This document shows positions 8,066-17,350 of a DNA stretch of 64,000 nucleotides, piece after piece. Below the pieces are notes generated by a model. It was not told the DNA's origin and searched no databases. It worked only from the letters and a program-made list of their open reading frames with translations. This DNA is from an uncultured Clostridia bacterium. Lineage in GTDB: Bacteria > Bacillota > Clostridia > RUG12999. The translations under genes and the position numbers were made by a program. Within the stretch, counting starts at the first letter, position 1. Each line of letters starts with the position of its first letter. The stretch is from assembly GCA_934792465.1 (NCBI GenBank), contig CAKVOK010000008.1:20958-84957 (forward strand), written 5' to 3'.

Positions 8066-9556
8066 ATGAAAAAATTTAAAAAGATAATTGCAGCGGCACT
8101 TGCTCTTTGCATGACGGGCTGTTCCATGCCGGGCAGTAAACATACATTAACAATACATATGAACTTTTTCGGTTATTGTGTATATAACAACGATTGGCCG
8201 ATATTTAAAGAAGCCGAAAAGAAAACGGGCATAGCACTGAAAGGAACTACGGATAATGTAAACAGCTTTACGGCATTTAATACAATGCTTTCGTCAAAGA
8301 AGCTGCCGGATATAATTCACTTCCAGGCCGATTACCTTAATAAAGCGGGTCAAAAAGGTTCGCTTATTCCTCTCAACGATTTGATTGAGGAACACGCACC
8401 GCATATTAAAGAAATATTTGATAAGTATGAGTATATAAAGAACGCAGTCACTGCGCCGGACGGAAATATTTATTATATACCGTATCTGGCATTCGACCCG
8501 AAAGACAGTATTCAGCCTTCAAAAGCGTTTTTCATACGAACGGATTGGTTGGATAAACTCGGACTTGAAACACCGAAAACCGTTGACGAATATAAAAACG
8601 TGCTAAAAGCATTTAAAGAGGGCGACCCGAACGGCAACGGTCTTGCGGACGAAGTACCGTACTTTGAACGCGGAGATGAATTTATAGGACTTTATCAGCT
8701 GTTCGGTGCGAAAGTCGATTTTAATATATATAACAGCGATACCGTGAAAAGAGGGGAAATACAGCCGGAATTTAAAAATGCCGTAAAAAACCTCGCGCAG
8801 TGGTATAAAGAGGGGCTTGTATACAGCGAAATTTATACGAGCGGGCAGAGCGTTCTCGACCAGCTGTTTTCCGATAACAGAGCCGGTTCGACATTCGACT
8901 GGATTTCTTCCACATCATCATACAACGGACTGTATGCGAAGAGTATTCCCGGGCTTAAATTCGAATCCATGCTTCCTCCGGCAGATATAAACGGCAATGT
9001 CAAATGCGATATTTCGCGTTCCTGTGTAAATAACCTCGGCTGGGGAATTTCAAAGGATAATAAATATCCCGAACAGACTATGAAATATTTTGATTTCTGG
9101 ATGAGTAAGGAGGGCGAAATTCTCCAAAGCTACGGAGTTGAAAATGTTCATTATACGAAAGAAAACGGAAAATATAAGTATAAAAAAGAGGTTCTGAATG
9201 CAAAAGGCGGAGTGCCGACATATATGAGAACGCAGGGTCAGGTAGAAATAGGCGTTGTACGAGATATAAATTCGGAAATACTCGGAATGAATAAAATAGG
9301 CAGACAAGCTTTTGAAAGTTATAAAGGCGTTATCAGGGAAGCAATGCCGTATCTGCCGTTTTCAAGCAGTGAACAGGAAATAATAGACAAATATCTTCCG
9401 CCGATAGAATTGTATATAGATAAAAGCGTTCGTTCTTGGATAATGGGAAACAGTGACGTGGAAAGCGAATGGGACGAATATCTGAAAGAAATAGACCGGC
9501 TCGGAATGAATAAGATTGAGAAAATTTACAATGCCGCATATGTGCGGTACAATTAA
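8066..9556 (+). CDS. extracellular solute-binding lipoprotein (no permease beside it)
   Basis: 496 residues with the lipoprotein signal MKKFKKIIAAALALCMTGC; the lipid Cys is residue 19. The protein is of the same Lpl/YtcQ-type binding-protein group as the one on the opposite strand: KKLPDIIHFQADYL (~90), a PYLAFDPKD segment and a conserved C-terminal region with LPPIELYIDKS. A calcium-site-like DPNGNGLADE occurs near residue 190, as in related proteins. GAGG lies 11 nt before the ATG. No permease follows; the next genes encode secreted mosaic proteins. It may feed the LplB/LplC channel encoded on the other strand, offering a second specificity, but this is inference. Confidence 0.85.
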   Translation: MKKFKKIIAAALALCMTGCSMPGSKHTLTIHMNFFGYCVYNNDWPIFKEAEKKTGIALKGTTDNVNSFTAFNTMLSSKKLPDIIHFQADYLNKAGQKGSLIPLNDLIEEHAPHIKEIFDKYEYIKNAVTAPDGNIYYIPYLAFDPKDSIQPSKAFFIRTDWLDKLGLETPKTVDEYKNVLKAFKEGDPNGNGLADEVPYFERGDEFIGLYQLFGAKVDFNIYNSDTVKRGEIQPEFKNAVKNLAQWYKEGLVYSEIYTSGQSVLDQLFSDNRAGSTFDWISSTSSYNGLYAKSIPGLKFESMLPPADINGNVKCDISRSCVNNLGWGISKDNKYPEQTMKYFDFWMSKEGEILQSYGVENVHYTKENGKYKYKKEVLNAKGGVPTYMRTQGQVEIGVVRDINSEILGMNKIGRQAFESYKGVIREAMPYLPFSSSEQEIIDKYLPPIELYIDKSVRSWIMGNSDVESEWDEYLKEIDRLGMNKIEKIYNAAYVRYN

Positions 9557-9612
9557 AATGTATTTAACGGCACGTGCCGATTAAATAATATAATAAAAGG
9601 AGAGGATAAAAA

Positions 9613-11643
9613 ATGAAAAAAATACTGGCAATTATCTGTACAGTGCTGATGATGGGCGCAGCAATGCCGAGCACACTGGCAGCAGACACCGCTGTAGGGG
9701 AATACAGCTGGGACTTTGAGGACGGCAATATACCGGAGCAGTTCACGCAAATGTCAAAAGAAGCTCCGTACAACGTACATGGCGACCCGCTCGGACAGCA
9801 CGGCAAAACTTTTAGAATTTGGAACGGTTTGGGCGGAAAAGGACAAAACGACGGTTTCCTGAATCAAAACAACTTCGGTGTAATTATTACTCCGGACGGC
9901 TGGGCTGATAATGCGGTAAACGATACCATGGTTATTGCAAGCGCAGATTTCATGATGCCGAGATACAGAGAAGCATTGAACGTTATCTCGCCGTATAACA
10001 GCGGAAATATTTATGGATTTGAGGGTTCTGTTCAGGTTATGCTCGACAGAAACGTTGTGTTTAATACCGGAAGAGAAAAAATTATAATCGGTGAAGTAGA
10101 TATTAACGAATGGCATACCACAGCTGTTAAATACTCGCTTTCTTCTGCGGATAATACAACGGCAGACGTATATCTTGACGGTGTAAAGGTGCTTGAAAAT
10201 ATCACGGTTCCGGGTCTTACAAACGGAATAAACGGCTTCAGACTTTCTATGAACTGTAATTCCACGGACGCAGAATTTGCAGCTTCGGTTCGTGCCGATG
10301 ACAGAAATGAGATGGCTTATTTCGATAATATATACATAGGAACAAATACCGCCAATCTCGAAAAATTCCAAGTGACGGGAACAAGCTTCTCTCATGCAAC
10401 ACCGAATAAAGTAACGGTGCATTTTAACGGTGCTGCCGACACAAACGATTTCGCTGCCGATACTCTGATAGCAAAAACAGGCGATACAAATATTGAAATT
10501 GCTTCCGCAGAATGGACAAACGGAAACAAAGACCTTGTTATAGATTTCGGCAATGCACTCACATTCGGAAATACATACAGCATAATACTTCCGTCAATCG
10601 CTTCTGCAAGCGGTGCTGCCGAATATGAAGGCGGAACGGTTTCCTTTGAAGCGAAAGCCGGTCTTAATATTGTTGAAAATAATTTTGAAAGCATGGACAG
10701 CATAAAATCCGTTTCTTTGAAATCAGCAAGAGGAAAAGAACTTCCGGGCACTATTAAAGACGGAGCGTTAAGAGTTTGCTGCGGCGTCGGCGGCGGTGGC
10801 GGCGACGGTACGTACGGTGACAGAAACCAAAACGGACTGGAAATTTATCAGGACGGTTTGGGCAACTACGCAGGTTATATTATAATAAGCTGGAAGATGA
10901 TGGTTGAAAAAGACAATATTACGGCTGTTATGGCTCCTCGTTCAACTTCAAACGGATATTTTGAAGGACTTTATTTCGGTGTAAAAGGAACGAATGTAAT
11001 ATGCAATAATGATTCGACTGTCGTAGGTACGGTACAGCCGGGCGAATGGCATACATATACAGTTAAATATAACATTGCTCCGGGTTCGAAAGCTTGGGCG
11101 TGGGAATATTATCTTGACGGCGAAAAAGTAAGTGCAAGCGCTCTCGGAAGCCATAGAAATAACTGTACTTCGCTTACACTTATAGTAAATGTAAACGTAG
11201 ATGATGCGACACTTGCGGAAACACCTCGCTACGACAACAGAGGCGAATATTTCAATATAGACGATATGGTTGTTTCTACGGAAACAGGTCTTTACAGTGC
11301 CTACACGGGCGGAGATTTCGCTTCGGCATACGGCGCATACATGGATAATTTGAACGAAACAAGCATAAATACCTATATTTGCTATACAAACGGCAAGCTC
11401 AGAGGTGTCGACGGCAGCGTTGACGCAAGCATTATATCCGGACTTTCGGGCAATGCCTGCGCAGCTGTTTACGATGAAAACGGCAAGCTGAAAAGCGTTG
11501 CTGTAAAAGGCTTCGACCTTGAAGCCGGAGAAGCCGCACATCTTGCATGGGTTCTCGAAAATGTCGAAGAAACGGACAAAATCCGAACTTTCGTTTGGAA
11601 CGGTTCTTCCGCTCCGTATGTATCGGCAAATCCGTTACAGTAA
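9613..11643 (+). CDS. secreted mosaic protein: two concanavalin-like modules around an Ig-like domain
   Basis: 676 residues, not recognised as a named enzyme. A signal peptide spans about residues 1-24 (cleavage near STLAA). Three parts can be seen: a beta-rich module at ~30-225 (WDFEDG at its start, EWHTTAVKY, AYFDNIYIG at its end); an SbsA/Big_5-like Ig domain at ~230-345 (VTVHFNGAADTNDF, TYSIILP); and a second beta-rich module at ~355-560 with MVEKDNITAVMAPR, GLYFGVKGTNV, EYYLDGEKV and RGEYFNIDDMVV. The second module and the C-terminal ~110 residues recur in the next gene. These modules resemble LamG/concanavalin-like folds that often bind or cut polysaccharides. No catalytic residues could be assigned. 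AAAGGAGAGG precedes the ATG. Confidence 0.75.
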   Translation: MKKILAIICTVLMMGAAMPSTLAADTAVGEYSWDFEDGNIPEQFTQMSKEAPYNVHGDPLGQHGKTFRIWNGLGGKGQNDGFLNQNNFGVIITPDGWADNAVNDTMVIASADFMMPRYREALNVISPYNSGNIYGFEGSVQVMLDRNVVFNTGREKIIIGEVDINEWHTTAVKYSLSSADNTTADVYLDGVKVLENITVPGLTNGINGFRLSMNCNSTDAEFAASVRADDRNEMAYFDNIYIGTNTANLEKFQVTGTSFSHATPNKVTVHFNGAADTNDFAADTLIAKTGDTNIEIASAEWTNGNKDLVIDFGNALTFGNTYSIILPSIASASGAAEYEGGTVSFEAKAGLNIVENNFESMDSIKSVSLKSARGKELPGTIKDGALRVCCGVGGGGGDGTYGDRNQNGLEIYQDGLGNYAGYIIISWKMMVEKDNITAVMAPRSTSNGYFEGLYFGVKGTNVICNNDSTVVGTVQPGEWHTYTVKYNIAPGSKAWAWEYYLDGEKVSASALGSHRNNCTSLTLIVNVNVDDATLAETPRYDNRGEYFNIDDMVVSTETGLYSAYTGGDFASAYGAYMDNLNETSINTYICYTNGKLRGVDGSVDASIISGLSGNACAAVYDENGKLKSVAVKGFDLEAGEAAHLAWVLENVEETDKIRTFVWNGSSAPYVSANPLQ

Positions 11644-11656
11644 AATTTTAAATTAA

Positions 11657-11709
11657 CCGCAGGGCGATAAGGCACCGCACGAGCCTTTCAACTCCACAGC
11701 GCCCTGCGG
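11657..11709 (+). other. intercistronic hairpin A
   Basis: Perfect 10-bp inverted repeat CCGCAGGGCG / CGCCCTGCGG (arms 11657-11666 and 11700-11709) with a 33-nt loop, 13 nt after the previous stop codon. There is no T-run, so it is not a standard terminator. Confidence 0.5.
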
Positions 11710-11752
11710 CGTATAAAAGGTCATAATTGATTATTTGTGACCTTTTATACGC
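11709..11752 (+). other. intercistronic hairpin B, 15-bp perfect stem
   Basis: Arms GCGTATAAAAGGTCA (11709-11723) and TGACCTTTTATACGC (11738-11752) are perfectly complementary around a 14-nt loop. It abuts hairpin A and ends 20 nt before the next start codon, just upstream of its ribosome binding site. The two stems in tandem suggest control of relative expression of the two secreted proteins. Confidence 0.6.
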
Positions 11753-11772
11753 TATGTGATTGGAGGAAAATC

Positions 11773-14721
11773 ATGAAAAAATTTTTATCTTTTATGCTTA
11801 CTTTTGCTTTATGTTTTTGCGGTACGGCGTTTTGTTATACGCCGGAATATGATATATCATACGACACGGCGGAATCCCTCGGACATACGCTCACGGCAAC
11901 GTATATCGAAAGAAGTCTGACGACATACGAGGACGGCAAGCCCATTTCCTGCGTATCGATATCAGGAAGCGACGGAGCGCTTATAAATATCGTGGATATA
12001 AACGCTGCGAAAGTCCTCCGTACATTTAAAATGGATTTTTCGGGGTATTTCTATTTCGGAGCGGTAAACTACGAAAACTTCAATGTATATATGGGAATAG
12101 GAAGACACGTCGTGGAATATAATCCGACGACGAAGAAAGCGACAGACCTCGGAGCTGTACCGACAACAAATTCGGGAACGGTAAACGGTGCGGCCGTTGA
12201 CTCCGAAACCGGCGATGTATTCGGTGTGGCAACTCCGTATTCGTATATATGGAAATACGATGTTTCGGAAAAGAAATTAAGCACTTTCACAACGACCCTT
12301 TCGGGTTCGGCGGGATTGAACGGGCTTGCAATATCGGGAAATTATATTTATGTTTATGCGCAGGACAGCAATAAAAACCCGGTTATGGCGAAAATTAACA
12401 AAGCGAATGCGTCGGACATTACATATATAAGCTTGCCTACAGATTTCGGCACGCCTACCTCCGTAGGTCAGATATATTCCGGCGGAAACCGCATAATAGC
12501 GCAGATAAACTCAAGCTCGGGTACATATATGAGGATTTACACTATCGATACCGGCGTATGGGAAAAGACAAAATTTCAAATGGGTACGACAAGCATGACG
12601 GATATGTTTGAAAATAAGTTTTATTACGCATATAACGGCTATCTCTGTTCCATAGACGTAACAACGCTTAAGATTACGGAATACAGAAGTATAAGGATAG
12701 GCTCTCATCTGCGGGGAAACGGAATGTTCATAGAATATGAGGGTATGTCGGGATATTCTTTTGTAAATTCGCAGTACGGAGGAAATCTGTATGCCATAAA
12801 CCCGGCACTCGGGAAATCGGTGCAAATACCGGTTACATTGAAAGGTGCGACAATAGCTCACAGAATTTCACGGCTCGGAGTGGACGGCAGAATATATGTC
12901 GGCGGCTTCAAGGCGTCAAGCGGTGCGGCAGTGAATCCCGATACGGGAGAAAAAGAAACATATGCTTCCGACCAGACGGAGGGCATAACCGGTTACGGTA
13001 CGAAAATGTATCTCGGCGGATATGCCGGCGGCGATATATACGAGCTTGATACCACGAAACCGTATAAAAATGATTATAAAAGCAATCCGAAAAAAATATG
13101 CACTATAGGCGAGAATCAGATAAGACCTTTCGACCTTGAAGTGCTGAACGGCGGAAAGACTCTTGCCGTAGCGTCGCAATGCGTTGCCGGTGAATACGGC
13201 GGTGCGCTTACAATCATAAATCTTGATACATATGCAAAAAAGGTATACAGAAATATTGTTGCCGACCAAAATCTTGTTACGGTTACGAGCAAGGGAACCA
13301 AGGTTTATGCCGGTTCTACGATAACGAGCGGCGGAAACCTTGCCCCGAAAGCGGACAATGCTCATGTGATTGCATTTGATACGGAAACAGAAACCGTTAC
13401 GGCAGATGTCGAATTGAAAATACCCGGCTGCGACAAGTCCATACCTATTGTAAAAGGACTTGTCACAGGAGCGGACGGCGATATATACGGATATACACCG
13501 GGAGCATATTTCGTTTTGGATTCCGAAACGCTGGAAATGAAGAGGTACAATCTTTTTGACGAATCGCAGATTGAAACAGACCGTTCCGCTTCGCTTCAGC
13601 TATGGCACGAAACGTTTATGCAGTTCGACCCGACAAGCGGATATTTAATAGTAAACGGAACGTTTGTAAATCCGATTACGCTGAAAGATATTGCAACACC
13701 TCCGCAGGACCTTGCTTCGGCAATGTTTGCCGGAATTTCGGAGAACGGCACGGCATATTTTGTGGATTCAAACACAACTTTGTATAAAATAAAGGTATTT
13801 TGCAATGAAGTGCCGAAAGAAATATATACGGAGAGTTTTGACGGCGGCGAAAGCACGGTATTTTCCAATGTGGGGCTCAGACGTCCGCAGGCATTGCCGA
13901 CAGAATATATAAACGGCGCTGCGAGAATATGTGCCGGTATAGGCAGCGGATACGGTGACGGCGGATATAAAGACAAAAATTTGCGGTCATGCGAAATACT
14001 GAACAGCCGTATGAGCAGCGGTTATACCGGAAAGCTGATTGCAGCCGCAGATATAATGCTTGAAAAAGATAATATAACGGCGGTTTTGGCGCCGAGAGGA
14101 ACTCATTACGGCGATTTCGGAGGACTTTATTTCGGATTCTGCGGAACAAATGTTGTAGCGCAAGACGAAACGGTCGGCAAGATAAGCGTCGGCAAATGGT
14201 ACAGGCTGACGGCAAAATATAATATAACCGGAAGTACATGGTGCGGTGAATATTATCTTGACGGAGTGAAAGTCGGTGAGGCACAGACATCATACAGTGT
14301 TCCGTGCGTTTCCTTAAGTCTGAATATAAACGTTAATGCAGATGAATCAACGACTACGGAAACACGCTTCGACAGCAGGGGAGAATATTTCAGAATAGAT
14401 AATCTCGCCGTATCAGCAGACGAAGATTTGTATGAAAGCTACAGCGGCGGTGTTTTCGGGAAATTCGATATGAACACGGAATTTTCGGAGAAATACGCAA
14501 CAACGCATATCAGCGCAGGATTCTTTGAGAATGCCGAGGGCAATATTTATACCGCATATTACAGCGGCGGAAAGCTTGTAAAGGCTGAAAAAACACCGTT
14601 TAATGTTAAAAAATACAGAGATGCGTATTTTGTGACAGATACGGAAAATTGTGATGAAACAAAGGTTTTTGCATGGGGAGCGGACGGCGAACCGAAATGC
14701 ATACCGAATATCAAACAATAA
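11773..14721 (+). CDS. secreted protein: beta-propeller-like region plus concanavalin-like module
   Basis: 982 residues from the ATG at 11773, chosen because TGGAGG lies 6-8 nt upstream; an earlier in-frame start falls inside hairpin B. A signal peptide covers ~1-20. Residues ~25-670 are a long series of beta-sheet repeats with recurring patterns such as IVDINAAKVLRTFKM, VYMGIGRHVVEYNP, GDIYELDTTKPY and VIAFDTETETV, typical of blades of a beta-propeller (seven or eight blades likely). The same region recurs at high identity in the next gene. Residues ~680-880 repeat the second beta-rich module of the preceding protein (LEKDNITAVLAPR, GLYFGFCGTNV, EYYLDGVKV, RGEYFRID). Function unknown; propellers in such loci include polysaccharide lyases and binding proteins, but no catalytic site was assigned. 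Confidence 0.75.
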   Translation: MKKFLSFMLTFALCFCGTAFCYTPEYDISYDTAESLGHTLTATYIERSLTTYEDGKPISCVSISGSDGALINIVDINAAKVLRTFKMDFSGYFYFGAVNYENFNVYMGIGRHVVEYNPTTKKATDLGAVPTTNSGTVNGAAVDSETGDVFGVATPYSYIWKYDVSEKKLSTFTTTLSGSAGLNGLAISGNYIYVYAQDSNKNPVMAKINKANASDITYISLPTDFGTPTSVGQIYSGGNRIIAQINSSSGTYMRIYTIDTGVWEKTKFQMGTTSMTDMFENKFYYAYNGYLCSIDVTTLKITEYRSIRIGSHLRGNGMFIEYEGMSGYSFVNSQYGGNLYAINPALGKSVQIPVTLKGATIAHRISRLGVDGRIYVGGFKASSGAAVNPDTGEKETYASDQTEGITGYGTKMYLGGYAGGDIYELDTTKPYKNDYKSNPKKICTIGENQIRPFDLEVLNGGKTLAVASQCVAGEYGGALTIINLDTYAKKVYRNIVADQNLVTVTSKGTKVYAGSTITSGGNLAPKADNAHVIAFDTETETVTADVELKIPGCDKSIPIVKGLVTGADGDIYGYTPGAYFVLDSETLEMKRYNLFDESQIETDRSASLQLWHETFMQFDPTSGYLIVNGTFVNPITLKDIATPPQDLASAMFAGISENGTAYFVDSNTTLYKIKVFCNEVPKEIYTESFDGGESTVFSNVGLRRPQALPTEYINGAARICAGIGSGYGDGGYKDKNLRSCEILNSRMSSGYTGKLIAAADIMLEKDNITAVLAPRGTHYGDFGGLYFGFCGTNVVAQDETVGKISVGKWYRLTAKYNITGSTWCGEYYLDGVKVGEAQTSYSVPCVSLSLNINVNADESTTTETRFDSRGEYFRIDNLAVSADEDLYESYSGGVFGKFDMNTEFSEKYATTHISAGFFENAEGNIYTAYYSGGKLVKAEKTPFNVKKYRDAYFVTDTENCDETKVFAWGADGEPKCIPNIKQ

Positions 14722-14745
14722 ATAATCATGAAAGGAAAGAAGAAT

Positions 14746-17259
14746 ATGTTAAAAAGGTTTATGGGAATCTGCCTTGCGGCGATAATGCTTGCCGCAACGG
14801 TATCAGCTGCCGAGGATACGGCAAGGGAAGAAGTGGCATACGGAAAACCGCAGTCGCTTGGTTATACCCTTACGGCGGCATATACAGAGCGTTCACTCAC
14901 GACGCTTGAGGACGGGAAACCGATTACCTGTGTTTCCGCTTCGACGACGGAGGGTGCAATTATAAATGTTGTAGACATTGACGATGAAAAATTATTGCGC
15001 ACATTTAAAATGAAATTCAGCGGATATATGTATTTCGGAGCTGTAAACCACGAAACACATATTGTATATATGGGTATCGGAAACCACCTTGTGGAATACA
15101 ATCCCGAAACGAAAAACGTTACAGACCTTGGTAGGGTTCCGACAACAAATTCGGGAAATGTAAACTGGGCGGCAATTGATTATGAAACCGGCAATGTCTG
15201 GGGAGCAGCTTCCGTATACTCCGGTATATGGAAATTTGATGTTAAGACACGGCAGCTTTCTACATTTAAGACTATGGTAGATGGAGATACAAAGGGCATA
15301 GGCGGAATAGATATTTTAAACGGCTATCTGTATGTACGCGGACAAAATTCCGACAGAAAAGAATGCCTTGCAAAAATAAACAAAGACAATGCGGACGACG
15401 TAACTTATTACGACCCGCCGTCATATCTCACGAACGTGACGAGTATAGGACAGATATACGCCGGCGGCAAATATATAATAGCACGAATTGATGCGGCGGA
15501 GGGAACGTGGAACTGCATTTTCAACACGGAAACGGAAAAATGGGAGGACACGAAGTTTCAGGCGCATACAACGAGCATGACGGATATTTATGACGGCAAA
15601 TTCTATTATTTATATGACCGGTATATCCATTCGATTGATATGGAAACTCTCGAATTTGAGGAATTTCCGGATTTGAAATACGGCTCTCACCTGCGAGGAA
15701 ACGGTATGTTTGTGGAATTAAGCGACCCGGAAATGCCCGGATATTCGTTTATAACCGCCCAATACAGCGGCAATATATACGCACTTAACACCCAAAGCCA
15801 AAAGATGAAGAAAATTGATGTTGTACTCGTCGGCGGGCCGCTTATTCACAGAATTTCAAGGCTCGGCAATGACGGCAGGATATATGTCGGCGCATTCAAA
15901 GGTTCTGTAGCTGCTGCCGTAAATCCGAATACCGGTGAAAAAGAATATTTTTCCGGAGAACAGCCGGAGGGTATGTTCCCGTGGAAAGATAAAATGTTTG
16001 TCGGAGCATATGCCGGCGGAGATATTTATATGTTAGATACAACAAAACCGTACAGCCTCGGAGTACATGATATAAATTCGGGAATGAACCCCGTAAAGCT
16101 GTGTACAATCGGTGAGGAACAAAACAGACCTTTCGATATAGACGTTGCGGAGGACAGAATCCTTGTTGCGGTATCGCAGCCGCACGCCGGAGAATACGGC
16201 GGCGCGCTTACTCTTATCGACCTCGAAACCTATGAAAAACACGTATTCAGAAACCTTGTCGAAAATCAAAGTCTGCTGACTGTATGCACGAAAGGAAATA
16301 TCGCATATTTCGGTACAAGCATTACAAGCGGAGGAAATGCGAAGCCATTAGCAAACAATGCGCACGTTACGGCGTTCAATGTCGATACGCATGAGGTAGT
16401 TCGTGATGTGGAGCTTAAAATACCCGGCTGTGCGAAAGCAATTCCCTGGGTAAGAGGATTGGTTATCGGACCGGACGGCGATTTGTACGGATATACACCC
16501 GGCGGATATTTCGTAATGAATCCCGACACGCTCGAAATAAAACGTTCCAATATGTTTGACGACAGTCAGATTATAACGGACAGAAGCGATACATTGCAGC
16601 TTTGGCATCAGACGCAGATGGAATTTGACAAACGCACGGGATATTTGATAGTAAACGGTACGTTTGCAGACCCGGATACTCTCGAAAATGTATTAACACC
16701 TCCGGCAGAATTGAAAGACGCTATGTGGGCGGGAACAGACGATAATAATATGGCATATTTCGTTGACACTTCGACAACGCTGTACAAAGTACCAATGATA
16801 TACGGTGATGATAAATCATATCTGATAAGCGATATGACGTTCCTGCTCGGAAACAAGCTTTATTCGTCGGGAACAGCCTCTGATATTGCCGTATACAAAG
16901 AAAACGGCAGAACAATGGTGCCGGTAAGGCTGTTTGCGGCGGCTATGGGAGCAAGTGTGAATTATGATGCGGAAACAAGCACTGTCGAACTCACCAATGC
17001 CGACGGAAAAAGTCTTAAGTTTATTACAAATGACAACAAGACGGTAAACGGCAATGGCGAAGTAAAGAAAATAGGTGCTGTGCTTAAAGAGGAAAACGGT
17101 GTTTCGTATCTTCCTCTCCCATACTTTGCGGAGTTCTGCGGAAAAGAAACGGTAAACGGCGAATACGGAACGGTGTTCATTACGGATAAGGGCAAAAATA
17201 TAAACGACAATCCGGCTGCGCTTGAATATATTTACAGCGAATTATGCGGCGAAAAATAA
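14746..17259 (+). CDS. secreted protein: beta-propeller-like region plus stalk domain
   Basis: 837 residues from the ATG at 14746 (MLKRFMG). This start is preferred to an ATG 18 nt upstream because AAAGGA lies 9 nt before it. A signal peptide covers ~1-22. Residues ~30-680 are a close paralogue of the propeller region of the gene just upstream: SLGYTLTAAYTERSLTT, VYMGIGNHLVEYNPET, GSHLRGNGMF and VKLCTIGEEQ all have direct counterparts. The C-terminal ~140 residues instead carry a copper-amine-oxidase-N-type 'stalk' domain (RTMVPVRLFAAAMGASVNYD, STVELTNADGK), a common wall-associated module in Clostridia. The gene begins 24 nt after its neighbour and is likely co-transcribed. Function unknown. 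Confidence 0.75.
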   Translation: MLKRFMGICLAAIMLAATVSAAEDTAREEVAYGKPQSLGYTLTAAYTERSLTTLEDGKPITCVSASTTEGAIINVVDIDDEKLLRTFKMKFSGYMYFGAVNHETHIVYMGIGNHLVEYNPETKNVTDLGRVPTTNSGNVNWAAIDYETGNVWGAASVYSGIWKFDVKTRQLSTFKTMVDGDTKGIGGIDILNGYLYVRGQNSDRKECLAKINKDNADDVTYYDPPSYLTNVTSIGQIYAGGKYIIARIDAAEGTWNCIFNTETEKWEDTKFQAHTTSMTDIYDGKFYYLYDRYIHSIDMETLEFEEFPDLKYGSHLRGNGMFVELSDPEMPGYSFITAQYSGNIYALNTQSQKMKKIDVVLVGGPLIHRISRLGNDGRIYVGAFKGSVAAAVNPNTGEKEYFSGEQPEGMFPWKDKMFVGAYAGGDIYMLDTTKPYSLGVHDINSGMNPVKLCTIGEEQNRPFDIDVAEDRILVAVSQPHAGEYGGALTLIDLETYEKHVFRNLVENQSLLTVCTKGNIAYFGTSITSGGNAKPLANNAHVTAFNVDTHEVVRDVELKIPGCAKAIPWVRGLVIGPDGDLYGYTPGGYFVMNPDTLEIKRSNMFDDSQIITDRSDTLQLWHQTQMEFDKRTGYLIVNGTFADPDTLENVLTPPAELKDAMWAGTDDNNMAYFVDTSTTLYKVPMIYGDDKSYLISDMTFLLGNKLYSSGTASDIAVYKENGRTMVPVRLFAAAMGASVNYDAETSTVELTNADGKSLKFITNDNKTVNGNGEVKKIGAVLKEENGVSYLPLPYFAEFCGKETVNGEYGTVFITDKGKNINDNPAALEYIYSELCGEK

Positions 17260-17275
17260 AATAATTTCCGTTTGA

Positions 17276-17300
17276 CGGCTTATCTGCCCATGATAAGCCG
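17276..17300 (+). other. hairpin in the leader of the SLH-protein gene
   Basis: Perfect 9-bp stem CGGCTTATC / GATAAGCCG with a 7-nt loop; a T6 run starts 8 nt later, so it could be a weak terminator. Part of the loop and stem (TCTGCCCA, 17283-17290) is also complementary to TGGGCAGA at 17326-17333, which would give an alternative fold just before the GTG start. Confidence 0.4.
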
Positions 17301-17350
17301 CCGGGAGATTTTTTATAAATACCTGTGGGCAGAAAGGCTATGGAATCATT

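Noticed and set aside
11737..11772. Longer start for the 982-residue protein
   Set aside because: The upstream start lies inside the 15-bp stem and has no ribosome site; the ATG at 11773 has TGGAGG and begins a normal signal peptide.
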